Shown piece by piece: positions 38,238-47,045 of a stretch of DNA of 47,046 nucleotides. The stretch is from the NCBI GenBank assembly GCA_004124535.1, contig SCKQ01000013.1, positions 1 through 47,046 of the forward strand, given 5' to 3'. The stretch is from Fidelibacterota bacterium (GTDB lineage Bacteria; Marinisomatota; Marinisomatia; Marinisomatales; TCS55). A program made the translations under genes and the position numbers. Each line of letters begins with the position of its first letter. Positions within the stretch are counted from its first letter, which is position 1. The notes beneath the pieces are model-generated. The model was not told the DNA's origin. It ran no database searches and was given only the letters and a program-made list of their open reading frames with translations.

Positions 38238-38253
38238 GTTAACAGGAGGTTTT

Positions 38254-38805
38254 GTGGAAGCAAAACAAACATTAATTGAAGATGCTGTTGCCATTGCGCG
38301 GCAGGTTACGCGCCTTGCCCATGAAATTGTAGAAAAGAATGGCGGCGCAGGCGAAGTAGTGCTAATCGGCATTCGCACGCGCGGCGAACCATTGGCTGAA
38401 AGGTTACAATCATTAATCACCGGTCATACAGGTCATGAAATTCAACTTGGTGCGTTGGATATTACTTTCCATCGGGATGATTTTCGCGAGCGTCTGGTTG
38501 TTCCTCAAATTGAGGGGACGCATATTGATTTTTCGCTGGATGATAAAATCGTGGTTCTGGTCGATGATGTGCTCTATACCGGCCGCACCGTTCGTTCGGC
38601 CATGGAAGCGCTTATGGCCTTTGGGCGGCCGAAGAAAATTCAATTGGCTGTTTTGGTGGATCGGGGCCATCGTGAATTGCCGATTAAAGCAGATTATGTG
38701 GGGAAAAATATACCTACGAATGAAGGTGAGCACGTAAATGTGATGTTAAAGGAAGTAGACGGCAAAGACGCCATAGTGTTGATGTCCTATAAGGAGGAAT
38801 CATGA
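38254..38805 (+). CDS. pyrR: Bifunctional pyr operon regulator / uracil phosphoribosyltransferase PyrR
   Basis: An RNA-binding attenuation protein of the phosphoribosyltransferase fold that senses UMP and PRPP. The PRPP loop is VVLVDDVLYTGRTVRSAM, and LVDRGHRELPIKADYVGKN is diagnostic of PyrR. I start at the GTG at 38254, which follows AGGAGG and gives 183 residues, the usual length (about 180). An upstream in-frame GTG at 38158 lies inside the PyrR-binding loop and would translate the leader, so it is rejected. The stop overlaps the pyrB start as ATGA. It is predicted to regulate its own operon through the leader just upstream. Confidence 0.95.
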   Translation: MEAKQTLIEDAVAIARQVTRLAHEIVEKNGGAGEVVLIGIRTRGEPLAERLQSLITGHTGHEIQLGALDITFHRDDFRERLVVPQIEGTHIDFSLDDKIVVLVDDVLYTGRTVRSAMEALMAFGRPKKIQLAVLVDRGHRELPIKADYVGKNIPTNEGEHVNVMLKEVDGKDAIVLMSYKEES

Positions 38806-39731
38806 GTCTGCAGCAAAAACATTTGCTGGGCTTAGAAGGGTATCCTGCTGAGGACATCCAAACGATCATTGATACTGCTTTCACATTTCGGGAAGTATTA
38901 GAGAGGCCGATCAAAAAAGTACCTTCACTGCAGGGAAAAACAATCGTGAATCTCTTTTTCGAAAATTCCACACGGACTCGCATCAGTTTTGAACTTGCAC
39001 AGAAACGCTTGAGTGCAGACACAGTGAACTTTTCTGCATCTACTTCCAGTTTGAAAAAAGGGGAGAGCTTTAAGGATACTGTACAGAATATTGAAGCCAT
39101 GAAAATTGATGCCTGTGTCATGCGTCACCCGGCTCCCGGAGCGCCGTTAAGACTAACAGAATATGTCGATGCAGTGGTCATCAATGCCGGCGATGGCACC
39201 CATGAACATCCAACACAGGCCATTTTGGATATGACTAGCCTCCAGGAAAAATTTGGTTATTTAAATGGGCTGAAGGTGGGTATCGTTGGTGATATATCCC
39301 ACAGCCGCGTGGCCTTGAGCAATATGCATGGTTTAATTACCATGGGTGCTGAAGTGACACTTTGCGGCCCGGCCACGTTGATTCCGCCCCATATTAAAGA
39401 ACTGGGCGTGCAAGTAAACTATAATATAGATGAAGTGATTGAATGGGCTGATGCGCTAAATGTGTTGCGTATCCAAATGGAACGCATGGGCGTGAGTTTA
39501 TTTCCTTCGATTCGTGAATACCGTTCACTTTTTGGTATTACAACTGAACGGCTGACGAAGCACAAAAAAGAAATTGTAATCATGCACCCCGGCCCCATGA
39601 ATAGAGGTGTGGAAATTGAGAGTGCTGTTGCTGATGGCGATCAAGCCATTATCCTTGATCAGGTACTGAATGGTGTCGCCTCGCGAATGGCCATCCTGTA
39701 TTTACTCCTCGGTGGAAAGGCTGAATCTTGA
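38802..39731 (+). CDS. pyrB: Aspartate carbamoyltransferase catalytic subunit
   Basis: Catalyses carbamoyl phosphate plus aspartate to carbamoyl aspartate, the committed step of pyrimidine synthesis. The 309-residue length is normal for a catalytic chain. The carbamoyl-phosphate loop is FFENSTRTRISFELA, and the aspartate-binding part includes HPGPMNRGVEIES. No pyrI regulatory chain is adjacent, consistent with control by PyrR at the RNA level. It overlaps pyrR and pyrC by 4 bases each. Confidence 0.98.
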   Translation: MSLQQKHLLGLEGYPAEDIQTIIDTAFTFREVLERPIKKVPSLQGKTIVNLFFENSTRTRISFELAQKRLSADTVNFSASTSSLKKGESFKDTVQNIEAMKIDACVMRHPAPGAPLRLTEYVDAVVINAGDGTHEHPTQAILDMTSLQEKFGYLNGLKVGIVGDISHSRVALSNMHGLITMGAEVTLCGPATLIPPHIKELGVQVNYNIDEVIEWADALNVLRIQMERMGVSLFPSIREYRSLFGITTERLTKHKKEIVIMHPGPMNRGVEIESAVADGDQAIILDQVLNGVASRMAILYLLLGGKAES

Positions 39732-41014
39732 AACACAAAAAATTAGCAAAGAAAACATTGTTTAAAGGCGGTACAATCCTTGATCCTGCAGCTGATAAGG
39801 AATTTAAAGGCGATGTGCTGGTGGAAAATGGAAAAATTGCTGCTGTGGGTAATATTGCTGTTGACAGCGCTGAAGTGATTGATTGCCAAGGATTGGTTGT
39901 GACACATGGTTTCTGTGACCTCCATGTTCATTTCCGTGAACCGGGACGGGAGGATAAAGAAACACTGCAAACGGGTTCCATAGCAGCATTAGCCGGCGGA
40001 TTTACTAGAGTATTTGCCATGCCGAATACGGATCCGCCCATCGATTCACCGGAATCGGTTCGCTTTATAGCAGAAAAAGCTGAGGCTTGCCCGATTCACA
40101 TCCATCCCATCGGTGCAGCCACAAAAGGGCAGCTGGGTAAAGAACTCACCGAAATAAGCGGCATGGTGCAGGAGGGTGCCATGGCTTTCAGCGATGATGG
40201 TCTACCTATCATGGATGGCGGTGTCATGCGCAGAGTCCTGGAATATGGCGGTATGCTGGATAAGCCTATTATTAACCATGCTGAAGATGTGTGTTTACGC
40301 GATGATGGTGTAATGAATGAAGGGCGGATGTCTACGCGCTTGGGCTTGCCCGGCAATCCTGTGGTAGCAGAAGGGGTGATGGTTCATCGCGATCTTGAAT
40401 TAGCCAAGCTTACAGGAGCAAAACTCCATGTTCCGCATATCAGTACTGCATCAGCAACTGAACTTGTAGCTAAAATGAAAAAGCATTATGAACGGATTAG
40501 CGCAGAAGTTTCTCCGCACCATTTATATTTCACCGATAATGATCTACATGAATTCAATACTAATCTAAAAGTAGCCCCACCCATTCGTAGCAAAACAGAC
40601 CGCATGGAACTGATCAAAGGTTTTAAGACTGGTGTTATTGATTGTATTGCTACAGACCATGCGCCCCATACCATTGAAGATAAGGAATCAACATTTGACC
40701 TGGCGGAATTTGGTATGATTGGTCTAGAAAGCTGCCTGGGAGTGGTGCTGAAGATCCTCGTGCACGAAGAGGGTATAGACCTTATGACAGTAATTAAAGC
40801 ACTTACTGTGAATCCTCGAGATGTCATGGGTTTCAATTCAAACTTATTCACTGATAATGCACCAGTTGAATTAACCGTATTTGATCCCAGTGAAACCTGG
40901 GAATTCACAAAGGACGATATTTATTCAAAATCCAGCAATTCACCCTTCATCGGCAAAGTATTGGCCGGAAAAGTGAAGTATACTGTTGTTAAAGGTCAAT
41001 TAACATCTGTATAA
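39728..41014 (+). CDS. pyrC: Dihydroorotase
   Basis: A 428-residue amidohydrolase that closes carbamoyl aspartate to dihydroorotate. Metal ligands are visible in DLHVHFREPGREDKE (HxH) and in CIATDHAPHTIEDK (the catalytic aspartate), with MPNTDPPIDSPE between. This is the long, class I (PyrC of Gram-positive and many other bacteria) form. The start is TTG, overlapping the pyrB stop (TTGA), so translation is probably coupled. It is the last pyr gene of the unit; rplM follows after 88 bases. Confidence 0.97.
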   Translation: MKHKKLAKKTLFKGGTILDPAADKEFKGDVLVENGKIAAVGNIAVDSAEVIDCQGLVVTHGFCDLHVHFREPGREDKETLQTGSIAALAGGFTRVFAMPNTDPPIDSPESVRFIAEKAEACPIHIHPIGAATKGQLGKELTEISGMVQEGAMAFSDDGLPIMDGGVMRRVLEYGGMLDKPIINHAEDVCLRDDGVMNEGRMSTRLGLPGNPVVAEGVMVHRDLELAKLTGAKLHVPHISTASATELVAKMKKHYERISAEVSPHHLYFTDNDLHEFNTNLKVAPPIRSKTDRMELIKGFKTGVIDCIATDHAPHTIEDKESTFDLAEFGMIGLESCLGVVLKILVHEEGIDLMTVIKALTVNPRDVMGFNSNLFTDNAPVELTVFDPSETWEFTKDDIYSKSSNSPFIGKVLAGKVKYTVVKGQLTSV

Positions 41015-41040
41015 CAAACTATTAGTTCAGTAAATAGTAT

Positions 41041-41070
41041 TTGCGAGAATGTTATCAGGATTGCTAATTT
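41041..41070 (+). promoter_or_regulatory. Possible promoter of the ribosomal protein operon
   Basis: TTGCGA (41041-41046) and TAATTT (41065-41070) are separated by 18 bases, and TGC stands before the -10 box. It would start the rplM transcript about 25 bases before the gene. The match is moderate, and no terminator separates pyrC from rplM, so read-through is possible. Confidence 0.3.
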
Positions 41071-41102
41071 TCGAGGCTGTATACCTAACGAAATTATTCA
41101 TT

Positions 41103-41531
41103 ATGATTACGAAGACAATAAAAGCATCAGAAATACAAAAAGATTGGTACGTGGCGGACGCCGAAGGCAAAATCCTGGGTCGTTTTGCCAGTGAAATTGC
41201 CCAGATTTTACGCGGCAAGCATAAGCCGAATTTCAGTCCCAATATGGATATGGGCGATTTTGTTATTGTGATTAATGCCGATAAAGTCAAAGTTTCAGGT
41301 AATAAGGAAAAGGATAAGACTTATTTCCGTCATTCCGGTTATCCGGGTGGAACCACATTTACGGACTTTAATCATATGCGCAGAACGTACCCCGAACGCA
41401 TAATCGAAAATGCGGTTAAGGGCATGCTGCCCAAGAATAAATTGGGCCGTGCCATTATGAAACATTTAAAAATATATGCTGGAGCGAATCATCCACATTC
41501 AGCACAGGAACCGAAACAACTGGATATTTAA
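41103..41531 (+). CDS. rplM: 50S ribosomal protein L13
   Basis: A 142-residue ribosomal protein that begins with the family pattern [21 protein letters not shown] and ends [13 protein letters not shown]. An earlier in-frame ATG at 41049 would add 18 residues that are not part of the family, so 41103 is chosen. There is no good Shine-Dalgarno. It stands one base before rpsI, the usual L13-S9 pair. Confidence 0.98.
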   Translation: MITKTIKASEIQKDWYVADAEGKILGRFASEIAQILRGKHKPNFSPNMDMGDFVIVINADKVKVSGNKEKDKTYFRHSGYPGGTTFTDFNHMRRTYPERIIENAVKGMLPKNKLGRAIMKHLKIYAGANHPHSAQEPKQLDI

Positions 41532-41532
41532 T

Positions 41533-41925
41533 ATGTCAAAAGTAGTTTATCAAGGAACAGGACGTAGAAAGGCTTCCGTAGCAAGAGTAAGTATTACTCC
41601 CGGTAAAGGTGTTATTCTGGTCAATGGTCAAGACTTTAAAGATTATCTGTGCCGTGCAACATTGGCCACTGTGGTTGTCCAGCCGCTGGAAACAGTGGAT
41701 GCTATAAAAAACTATGACATTAAAGTTAATGTTAAAGGCGGCGGACTTTCTGGCCAGGCTGGAGCGATTCGTTTAGGTATCGCAAGAGCCTTAATTGGAG
41801 CAGACAGCGGACATCGTTCTGCCTTGAAATCTGCCGGTTTTTTAACAAGGGATGCCCGGAAAGTTGAACGTAAGAAATACGGTCAGCCCGGCGCACGTAA
41901 ACGTTTTCAATTTTCTAAACGGTAA
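41533..41925 (+). CDS. rpsI: 30S ribosomal protein S9
   Basis: A 130-residue protein beginning YQGTGRRKASVARV and ending with the conserved GQPGARKRFQFSKR tail, whose last arginine-lysine region reaches the P-site tRNA. An upstream ATG at 41476 in the same frame lies inside rplM and adds unrelated residues; the ATG at 41533 fits the family. It is followed after 6 bases by rpsB. Confidence 0.98.
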   Translation: MSKVVYQGTGRRKASVARVSITPGKGVILVNGQDFKDYLCRATLATVVVQPLETVDAIKNYDIKVNVKGGGLSGQAGAIRLGIARALIGADSGHRSALKSAGFLTRDARKVERKKYGQPGARKRFQFSKR

Positions 41926-41931
41926 GGATAT

Positions 41932-42843
41932 ATGGCTGAAATTAATTTTGAGAATCTACTTAGTACGGGTGCCCATTTTGGACACGTGACCCGCAAGTGG
42001 CATCCTGAATATGCACCCTATATACTCATGGAAAAAAATGGGATTCACATTATTAACCTGGATGAAACGATACAAAAACTCGATAAAGCACTTGCCTTCG
42101 TAAGTGAAATTGCACAAAAGAATGGCGAATTCCTGTTTGTAGGGACCAAAAAACAAGCACGCGATATTATTCAACAGGAAGCTGACCGCTGCGGAATGTT
42201 TTATGTTGTTGAGCGCTGGCTCGGAGGAACGCTCACAAATTTTTCAACAATCAAGAAAAGTATTAAACGGTTACAACTGCTGGAAAAAGAAGGATTGAAT
42301 ATTTATGAAAATCTGACCAAAAAAGAAATTCAGATGCTCAACCGTGAGCGCATAAAGCTGGCTGACCAGCACCGTGGAATTAAGGATATGAAACGATTGC
42401 CGGAAGCGATTGTGGTCGTGGATGCCAATCATGAGATAACTGCTGTACGGGAAGCACGTTTGTTGGAAATACCTGTCATCGCTATTGTGGATACAAATAC
42501 AAATCCCAATTCGGTGGATTATCCCATTCCTGCCAATGACGATTCCATTCGGACAATTCAACTGATTATTTCCGCTATATCTGACGAAATCCTAACAACC
42601 GCTTCCGGGAAAGAAAAAGCGCCTGAAGAAACATCCGCAAATGATAAACAAGAATTACCAAAAGAGCAGGTTGAAGTAGCAGAGGAAAACGTTGCAGCGG
42701 AGAAGGTGACTGAGACTTTTGAAGCAGCAAACGAGGATGTAACAGCTGATCAAGCAAAAGAAGAAGCAGCGGTTGCAGAAACTGATGCGGAAGAAGAAAG
42801 TGAAGAAGTAAAAGAAACAGTGGAGGATGCAGAAGTAACATGA
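41932..42843 (+). CDS. rpsB: 30S ribosomal protein S2 with a long acidic C-terminal tail
   Basis: The S2 core is complete (residues 1-221): HFGHVTRKWHPEYAPYI near the start, VGTKKQARDII, ERWLGGTLTNFSTI and PVIAIVDTNTNPNSVDYPIP. It is followed by an 82-residue tail (222-303) made almost entirely of Glu, Ala, Val, Thr and Lys. Most S2 proteins end soon after the core (about 230-260 residues in all), so this tail is long. The stop overlaps the tsf start as ATGA, giving balanced expression of the classic S2-EF-Ts pair. Confidence 0.97.
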   Translation: MAEINFENLLSTGAHFGHVTRKWHPEYAPYILMEKNGIHIINLDETIQKLDKALAFVSEIAQKNGEFLFVGTKKQARDIIQQEADRCGMFYVVERWLGGTLTNFSTIKKSIKRLQLLEKEGLNIYENLTKKEIQMLNRERIKLADQHRGIKDMKRLPEAIVVVDANHEITAVREARLLEIPVIAIVDTNTNPNSVDYPIPANDDSIRTIQLIISAISDEILTTASGKEKAPEETSANDKQELPKEQVEVAEENVAAEKVTETFEAANEDVTADQAKEEAAVAETDAEEESEEVKETVEDAEVT

Positions 42844-43460
42844 GTATTAGTGCTCAAGTTGTAAAAGTATTACGTGAAAAAACCGGTGCCGGTATGATGG
42901 ATTGTAAAAAAGCTCTGGTTGACTCAAAAGGTGATATGGATAAGGCAGTAGATTTTCTACGCAAAGCCGGAATCGCTAAAGCTGAAAACAAAGAGAAAAG
43001 AGAAGCGAAAGAGGGAATCGTTTACTCTTATATTCACCATGGCGGCAGATTGGGTGTACTTGTTGAGGTAAACTGCGAAACAGATTTTGTTGCCAAGACT
43101 GATGATTTTCAAGATCTGGCCCATAATGTGGCCATGCAGATTGCGGCTACGAACCCCGTCGCCGTTTCACCCGCTGATGTTCCTTCTGAATTGATAGAAA
43201 AAGAAAAAGAAATTTTCATTGCCCAGGCCAAGGAATCTGGAAAACCCGATAACATTATTGATAAAATTGTTGCCGGCCGTGTACAAAAATTTTACCAGGA
43301 AGTTTGCTTGGTTGAACAACCGTATATCAAGGATCCGGAAAAGCATGTAGGTGACCTCATCACCGAAGCGGTCAACACTCTTGGCGAAAATATTACCATC
43401 GGACGTTATATACGCTACGCCATCGGTGAATCCATCATCAGCAGCAACGGCCAAGTTTAA
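42840..43460 (+). CDS. tsf: Elongation factor Ts, short form
   Basis: A nucleotide exchange factor for EF-Tu. The N-terminal EF-Tu-binding segment VLREKTGAGMMDCKKAL and the TDFVAKTDDF motif are present. At 206 residues it is the short form with a single core subdomain, as in Thermus, shorter than the 280-residue enterobacterial protein. Coupled to rpsB by a 4-base overlap and followed 9 bases later by pyrH. Confidence 0.97.
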   Translation: MSISAQVVKVLREKTGAGMMDCKKALVDSKGDMDKAVDFLRKAGIAKAENKEKREAKEGIVYSYIHHGGRLGVLVEVNCETDFVAKTDDFQDLAHNVAMQIAATNPVAVSPADVPSELIEKEKEIFIAQAKESGKPDNIIDKIVAGRVQKFYQEVCLVEQPYIKDPEKHVGDLITEAVNTLGENITIGRYIRYAIGESIISSNGQV

Positions 43461-43469
43461 GTTCAACAC

Positions 43470-44186
43470 ATGACCAAACCGCTTTACCGGCGTGTTCTGC
43501 TGAAATTCAGCGGAGAAGCTCTTGCCGGGGATAGTGGTTTTGGTATAAATCCCGCCAAAGCACTCAACCTAGCAGATGAGATAAAATCCGTTCATGACCT
43601 GGGTGTTAGTGTAGTATTGGTTATTGGGGCTGGTAATATTTTTCGTGGAATGGAGGCTGCCGACAAAGGTATGGATCGTGTTACCGGTGATTATCTTGGC
43701 ATGCTGGCAACTGTGATGAATGCCATCAGCCTTCAGGACGCCCTGGAGCACAGCGGTATAGAAACACGAACATTATCTGCAATTACCGTATCCCAAATAA
43801 CAGAACCCTATATCCGTCGCCGGGCATTGCGCCACCTGGATAAAGGCCGTATTGTCATTGTTGCCGGGGGAACTGGAAATCCGTATTTTACCACTGATAC
43901 AGCTGCTGTTCTGCGGGCTACAGAGCTAGGAGCAGAAGTTGTGATTAAAGCCACCAAGGTGGATGGCGTTTTTGACAAAGACCCTGTTTTACATGCTGAT
44001 GCTGTTAAATATGATACAATAACGTTTAAGGAAGTATTGGACCAAAATTTACGGGTGATGGATCAGACAGCATTTACGCTTTGTAAGGAAAATAAATTAC
44101 CAATTCGTGTCTTGAATATGTTCGATTCAGGTTCGCTGGTAAAAATGCTGCAGGGTGAAAAAATTGGTACATTGGTTACGGAGTAA
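43470..44186 (+). CDS. pyrH: Uridylate kinase (UMP kinase)
   Basis: A 238-residue amino-acid-kinase-fold enzyme that phosphorylates UMP to UDP. Visible motifs are LLKFSGEALAG at the N-terminus, GAGNIFRG, VAGGTGNPYFTTDTAA and ATKVDGVFDKDP. Its product pool is what PyrR senses upstream (UMP), so two enzymes of the pathway flank the ribosomal cluster. The order rpsB-tsf-pyrH-frr is conserved in many bacteria. Confidence 0.98.
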   Translation: MTKPLYRRVLLKFSGEALAGDSGFGINPAKALNLADEIKSVHDLGVSVVLVIGAGNIFRGMEAADKGMDRVTGDYLGMLATVMNAISLQDALEHSGIETRTLSAITVSQITEPYIRRRALRHLDKGRIVIVAGGTGNPYFTTDTAAVLRATELGAEVVIKATKVDGVFDKDPVLHADAVKYDTITFKEVLDQNLRVMDQTAFTLCKENKLPIRVLNMFDSGSLVKMLQGEKIGTLVTE

Positions 44187-44188
44187 TT

Positions 44189-44746
44189 ATGATAAAAGAT
44201 ATTCATGATGATGCAAAACACCGCATGGATCAAGCAGTTGAACATATACGCATGGAGTTGGCAAAAGTGCGAACGGGCCGGGCAAATCCTGAATTAGTGG
44301 AAAACTTGACCATCGATTATTATGGTACGAGAACACCATTAAAGCAGTTATCCAATATTTCCGTACCTGAAGCGCGCCTGATTACACTGCAGCCGTATGA
44401 TAAATCAGTCATGCTCGATGTTGAAAAAGCTATTATGGGAAGTAATTTGGGTTTAACACCCAATAATAATGGTGAAGTGATATTAATTCCTATTCCGCCT
44501 TTATCTGAGGAACGCCGGAAAGACCTCATTAAGGTTGTTCATCAATTGGTGGAAGACGGCCGTGTATCAGTACGCAATGTGCGTAAAGATGCCAACCACC
44601 ATATAAAAATGGTTCAGGATGAGGGCCATATTTCAGAAGATGAGATTAAACGTGCTGAACAGGACACCCAGGATTTAACAGACAAACATATCAAACATTT
44701 AAATGAAATGATGGAACACAAGGAAAAAGAATTGATGGAATTCTAA
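44189..44746 (+). CDS. frr: Ribosome recycling factor
   Basis: A 185-residue tRNA-shaped protein that, with EF-G, splits the ribosome after termination. The family pattern KVRTGRANPELVENLTIDYYG and the C-terminal helix pair (VRKDANHHIKMVQDEGHISED) are clear. It begins 2 bases after pyrH and is the last gene of the operon, before a terminator. Confidence 0.98.
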   Translation: MIKDIHDDAKHRMDQAVEHIRMELAKVRTGRANPELVENLTIDYYGTRTPLKQLSNISVPEARLITLQPYDKSVMLDVEKAIMGSNLGLTPNNNGEVILIPIPPLSEERRKDLIKVVHQLVEDGRVSVRNVRKDANHHIKMVQDEGHISEDEIKRAEQDTQDLTDKHIKHLNEMMEHKEKELMEF

Positions 44747-44768
44747 TCGCGCCTCAAATATAAGTAAT

Positions 44769-44802
44769 AAAAAAGCCCTCCCGCTTTTGGGAAGGCTTTT
44801 TT
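44769..44802. terminator. Bidirectional terminator between frr and the ribonucleotide reductase
   Basis: GCC (44775-44777) and TCCC (44779-44782) pair with GGGA (44789-44792) and GGC (44794-44796) with one C/A mismatch, around a GCTTTT loop. The stem is flanked by A on the left and six T on the right, so both the frr operon and the convergent gene can end here. Confidence 0.9.
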
Positions 44803-44822
44803 ATTACTGGTTCAGAATATTA

Positions 44823-47045
44823 TTAATCACATTTAGAAAAACCACAGCTGGGGCAGGTCACGCAACCGCTCTGGTGCTGGACAGAGCTGCCACAATCAGG
44901 GCAGGTGACAATATTTTTTGTTGTATAGTCAGCCACTTTTTTGTTTTCTGTTTCTATATGTGTTGCCATAGTAAACTGCACATGCTTTTCAGCACCGCCA
45001 TTTGTTTCACGGTGCTTCAGATAATCATCTAATGCTTTGCCAATAGCATCAGGTGTCGAGAGGATAAGGCGTCCGTCTTCCCAAGTCGGGTTGGGGCCGC
45101 TGATGCCTTTCAGCTGTTTGACTATAGCATAAGGATCGATTCCGGACCGGAGGGCCAGGGAGATAAGTCGGCTTATTGCTTCGGATTGGGCCGCGGCATT
45201 ACCCCCGGCTTTACCAATCGTCGTAAAAATTTCACAAAGACCATTTTCATCCTCATTAATGGTAATATACAGCGAACCTTCTCCGGTGCGGATACGACGC
45301 GTGGCGCCAGAGGTCAACACCGGACGTGCGCGTGGAGCTTTACTGACGGATACCTGTGGAGCTGCAGATGGTTCGGCTGCTGCTGTTGGTTTTGCATCCA
45401 AAGTTTCTGTCTGGGTTTTAGCTTCTACGGGCTGTTTTTCAGGTTTTTCTGTAAGCAAAATTCCTTCGCGGCTGCCTTCACGATAAACAGTGATGCCTTT
45501 CAGTCCCGCTTTGTAGGCCGTGATGTAAATATCAGCAATGGTATCCACGGTAATATCCTCAGCCAGGTTTACAGTGGAAGAAATGGAACTGTCAATGTAG
45601 TTTTGGATGACGCCCTGCATTTTCACGCGGAAATAGGGATCAATATTATGGGAAGAAACCACATAATCTGGCAAGTCTTCGTCTCCGCCGAACAATTGGC
45701 CAATCACCGGATGGAATACCTTATATTCATCAAACGTACGGCCATAACCGTCATTCTTTTTTACACGGCGTTTGTAAGAGGTAGCAAAAATGGGTTCAAT
45801 TCCAGATGTTACCCGGGAGACAATGGCTCCGCTTCCTGTTGGGGCCACTGTGGTAATTGTCGAATTCCGAATTCCTTTTGTGCGGATTTTATCACGGATC
45901 GCTTTGGGCAGGTTTTTTACGAATTTACTCTTGCTGAAACCTTTCCAATCAAAATTAGGGAACGAACCTTTTTCCTGGGCGAGTTCAACACTGGTTTCAT
46001 AGGCGGTATCACGGAAGATCTTCATGATTTGATCGATGGTTTGCAGGGCATCTTCACTGTCATATTTGATACCCATGCGCACGAGCATATCACCTAATCC
46101 GAGAATTCCAAGGCCCACACGACGATCATTTGTGGCATTCTGTTTCTGGTTCTCCAAGGCATGGCGGTTCATATTATAATCCACTACGTTATCTAGGAAG
46201 CGAGTCCCTATAGCCACAGTTTCCTTGAATTCATCAATCATAAAATTGCCGTTTTCATCAACAAAACGGTCTAGGTTTACTGCGCCAAGGTTACAGCAGC
46301 CGCCATCGGGCAGTGGCTGTTCAGCGCAGGGATTGGTGGAAACCAGAGGACTGCAGTATTCTGCATTATGATAATCTCTCATGGTATCCCAGAACAGCAA
46401 ACCTGGCTCGGCACTGGCATGAGCGTGTTCAATAATCCTGTTCCAGAGGTCTTTGGCTTTAATTGTTTTGTAAACTCTATCTTCGTATTGAAGGTCGAAA
46501 TCTTCATCATTTTCCACCGCGTCCATGAATTCATGGGTGAGGAGCACAGAAATATTGGAATACTTGACCATATTAACATCACCGGTTTTGATATTGATGA
46601 ATTTCTCAATATCAGGATGGTCTATGCGCAGGGTCTGCATGTTGGCGCCACGGCGGCCATGCTGGGCGATGGTATTGGTATTTTCAGAAAAAAGGTTCAT
46701 AAAGCCAGTAGGGCCGCAGGATTCTCCACCCGTGCCGTTGATGACATCGCCCGCAGGGCGCAGGGCTGAGAGGTCATGGCCACAGCCACCACCGTATTTA
46801 TAGGTGAGCGCTTCGTTGATAATGGTGTCATAAATGGATTTGATGGAATCTTCCTTTACCGCTACAACATAGCAGTTATTGAGGGTAGTGGTAATATCTT
46901 CCCGTCCGGCGCCGTGCATGATGCGTCCCCCCGGTACGAATTTGAAATCTTCAAGGACAGTAAAGAATTTTTGCTCCCATTTGTCTTGGGAATTTTTTGT
47001 TTTTTCCACAGATGCCATGGCTTGGGCCTGGCGTTTCCAGATTTG
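44823..47045 (-). CDS. nrdJ: Adenosylcobalamin-dependent (class II) ribonucleotide reductase, N-terminus outside the window
   Basis: Reduces ribonucleotides to deoxyribonucleotides with a B12-derived thiyl radical, without need for oxygen. The frame runs off the right edge (the codons before the first ATG in the window encode QIWKRQAQA and continue the family pattern), leaving about 740 residues. Visible segments are FVPGGRIMHGAGRE, NCYVVAV, GGGCGHDLSALRP, the radical-cysteine motif NPCAEQPLPDGGCCNLG and the phosphate-binding APTGSGAIV. The C-terminus has a basic/proline linker and then a zinc ribbon (CPDCGSS... CPSCGFSKCD) thought to help reduce the active site. An effector-binding ATP cone, if present, would lie outside the window. 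Confidence 0.95.
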   Translation of the reverse strand, partial: QIWKRQAQAMASVEKTKNSQDKWEQKFFTVLEDFKFVPGGRIMHGAGREDITTTLNNCYVVAVKEDSIKSIYDTIINEALTYKYGGGCGHDLSALRPAGDVINGTGGESCGPTGFMNLFSENTNTIAQHGRRGANMQTLRIDHPDIEKFINIKTGDVNMVKYSNISVLLTHEFMDAVENDEDFDLQYEDRVYKTIKAKDLWNRIIEHAHASAEPGLLFWDTMRDYHNAEYCSPLVSTNPCAEQPLPDGGCCNLGAVNLDRFVDENGNFMIDEFKETVAIGTRFLDNVVDYNMNRHALENQKQNATNDRRVGLGILGLGDMLVRMGIKYDSEDALQTIDQIMKIFRDTAYETSVELAQEKGSFPNFDWKGFSKSKFVKNLPKAIRDKIRTKGIRNSTITTVAPTGSGAIVSRVTSGIEPIFATSYKRRVKKNDGYGRTFDEYKVFHPVIGQLFGGDEDLPDYVVSSHNIDPYFRVKMQGVIQNYIDSSISSTVNLAEDITVDTIADIYITAYKAGLKGITVYREGSREGILLTEKPEKQPVEAKTQTETLDAKPTAAAEPSAAPQVSVSKAPRARPVLTSGATRRIRTGEGSLYITINEDENGLCEIFTTIGKAGGNAAAQSEAISRLISLALRSGIDPYAIVKQLKGISGPNPTWEDGRLILSTPDAIGKALDDYLKHRETNGGAEKHVQFTMATHIETENKKVADYTTKNIVTCPDCGSSVQHQSGCVTCPSCGFSKCD

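Noticed and set aside
38158..38253. An upstream GTG start giving a 215-residue PyrR
   Set aside because: It lies inside the PyrR-binding loop, adds 32 residues outside the family, and the GTG at 38254 has an AGGAGG site and gives the normal length.
41049..41102. Longer N-terminus for ribosomal protein L13
   Set aside because: The added residues do not belong to the family; the ATG at 41103 fits.
41476..41532. Longer N-terminus for ribosomal protein S9 overlapping rplM
   Set aside because: The extra residues are the other frame of rplM, and the ATG at 41533 matches the S9 family start.
42575..42841. A leucine-rich minus-strand frame opposite rpsB
   Set aside because: It is the mirror image of the Glu-rich tail codons, not a gene.
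45186..46097. A long open frame on the plus strand opposite the ribonucleotide reductase
   Set aside because: It is antisense to a strongly conserved gene, matches no family I know, and reads like a shadow of its codon use.
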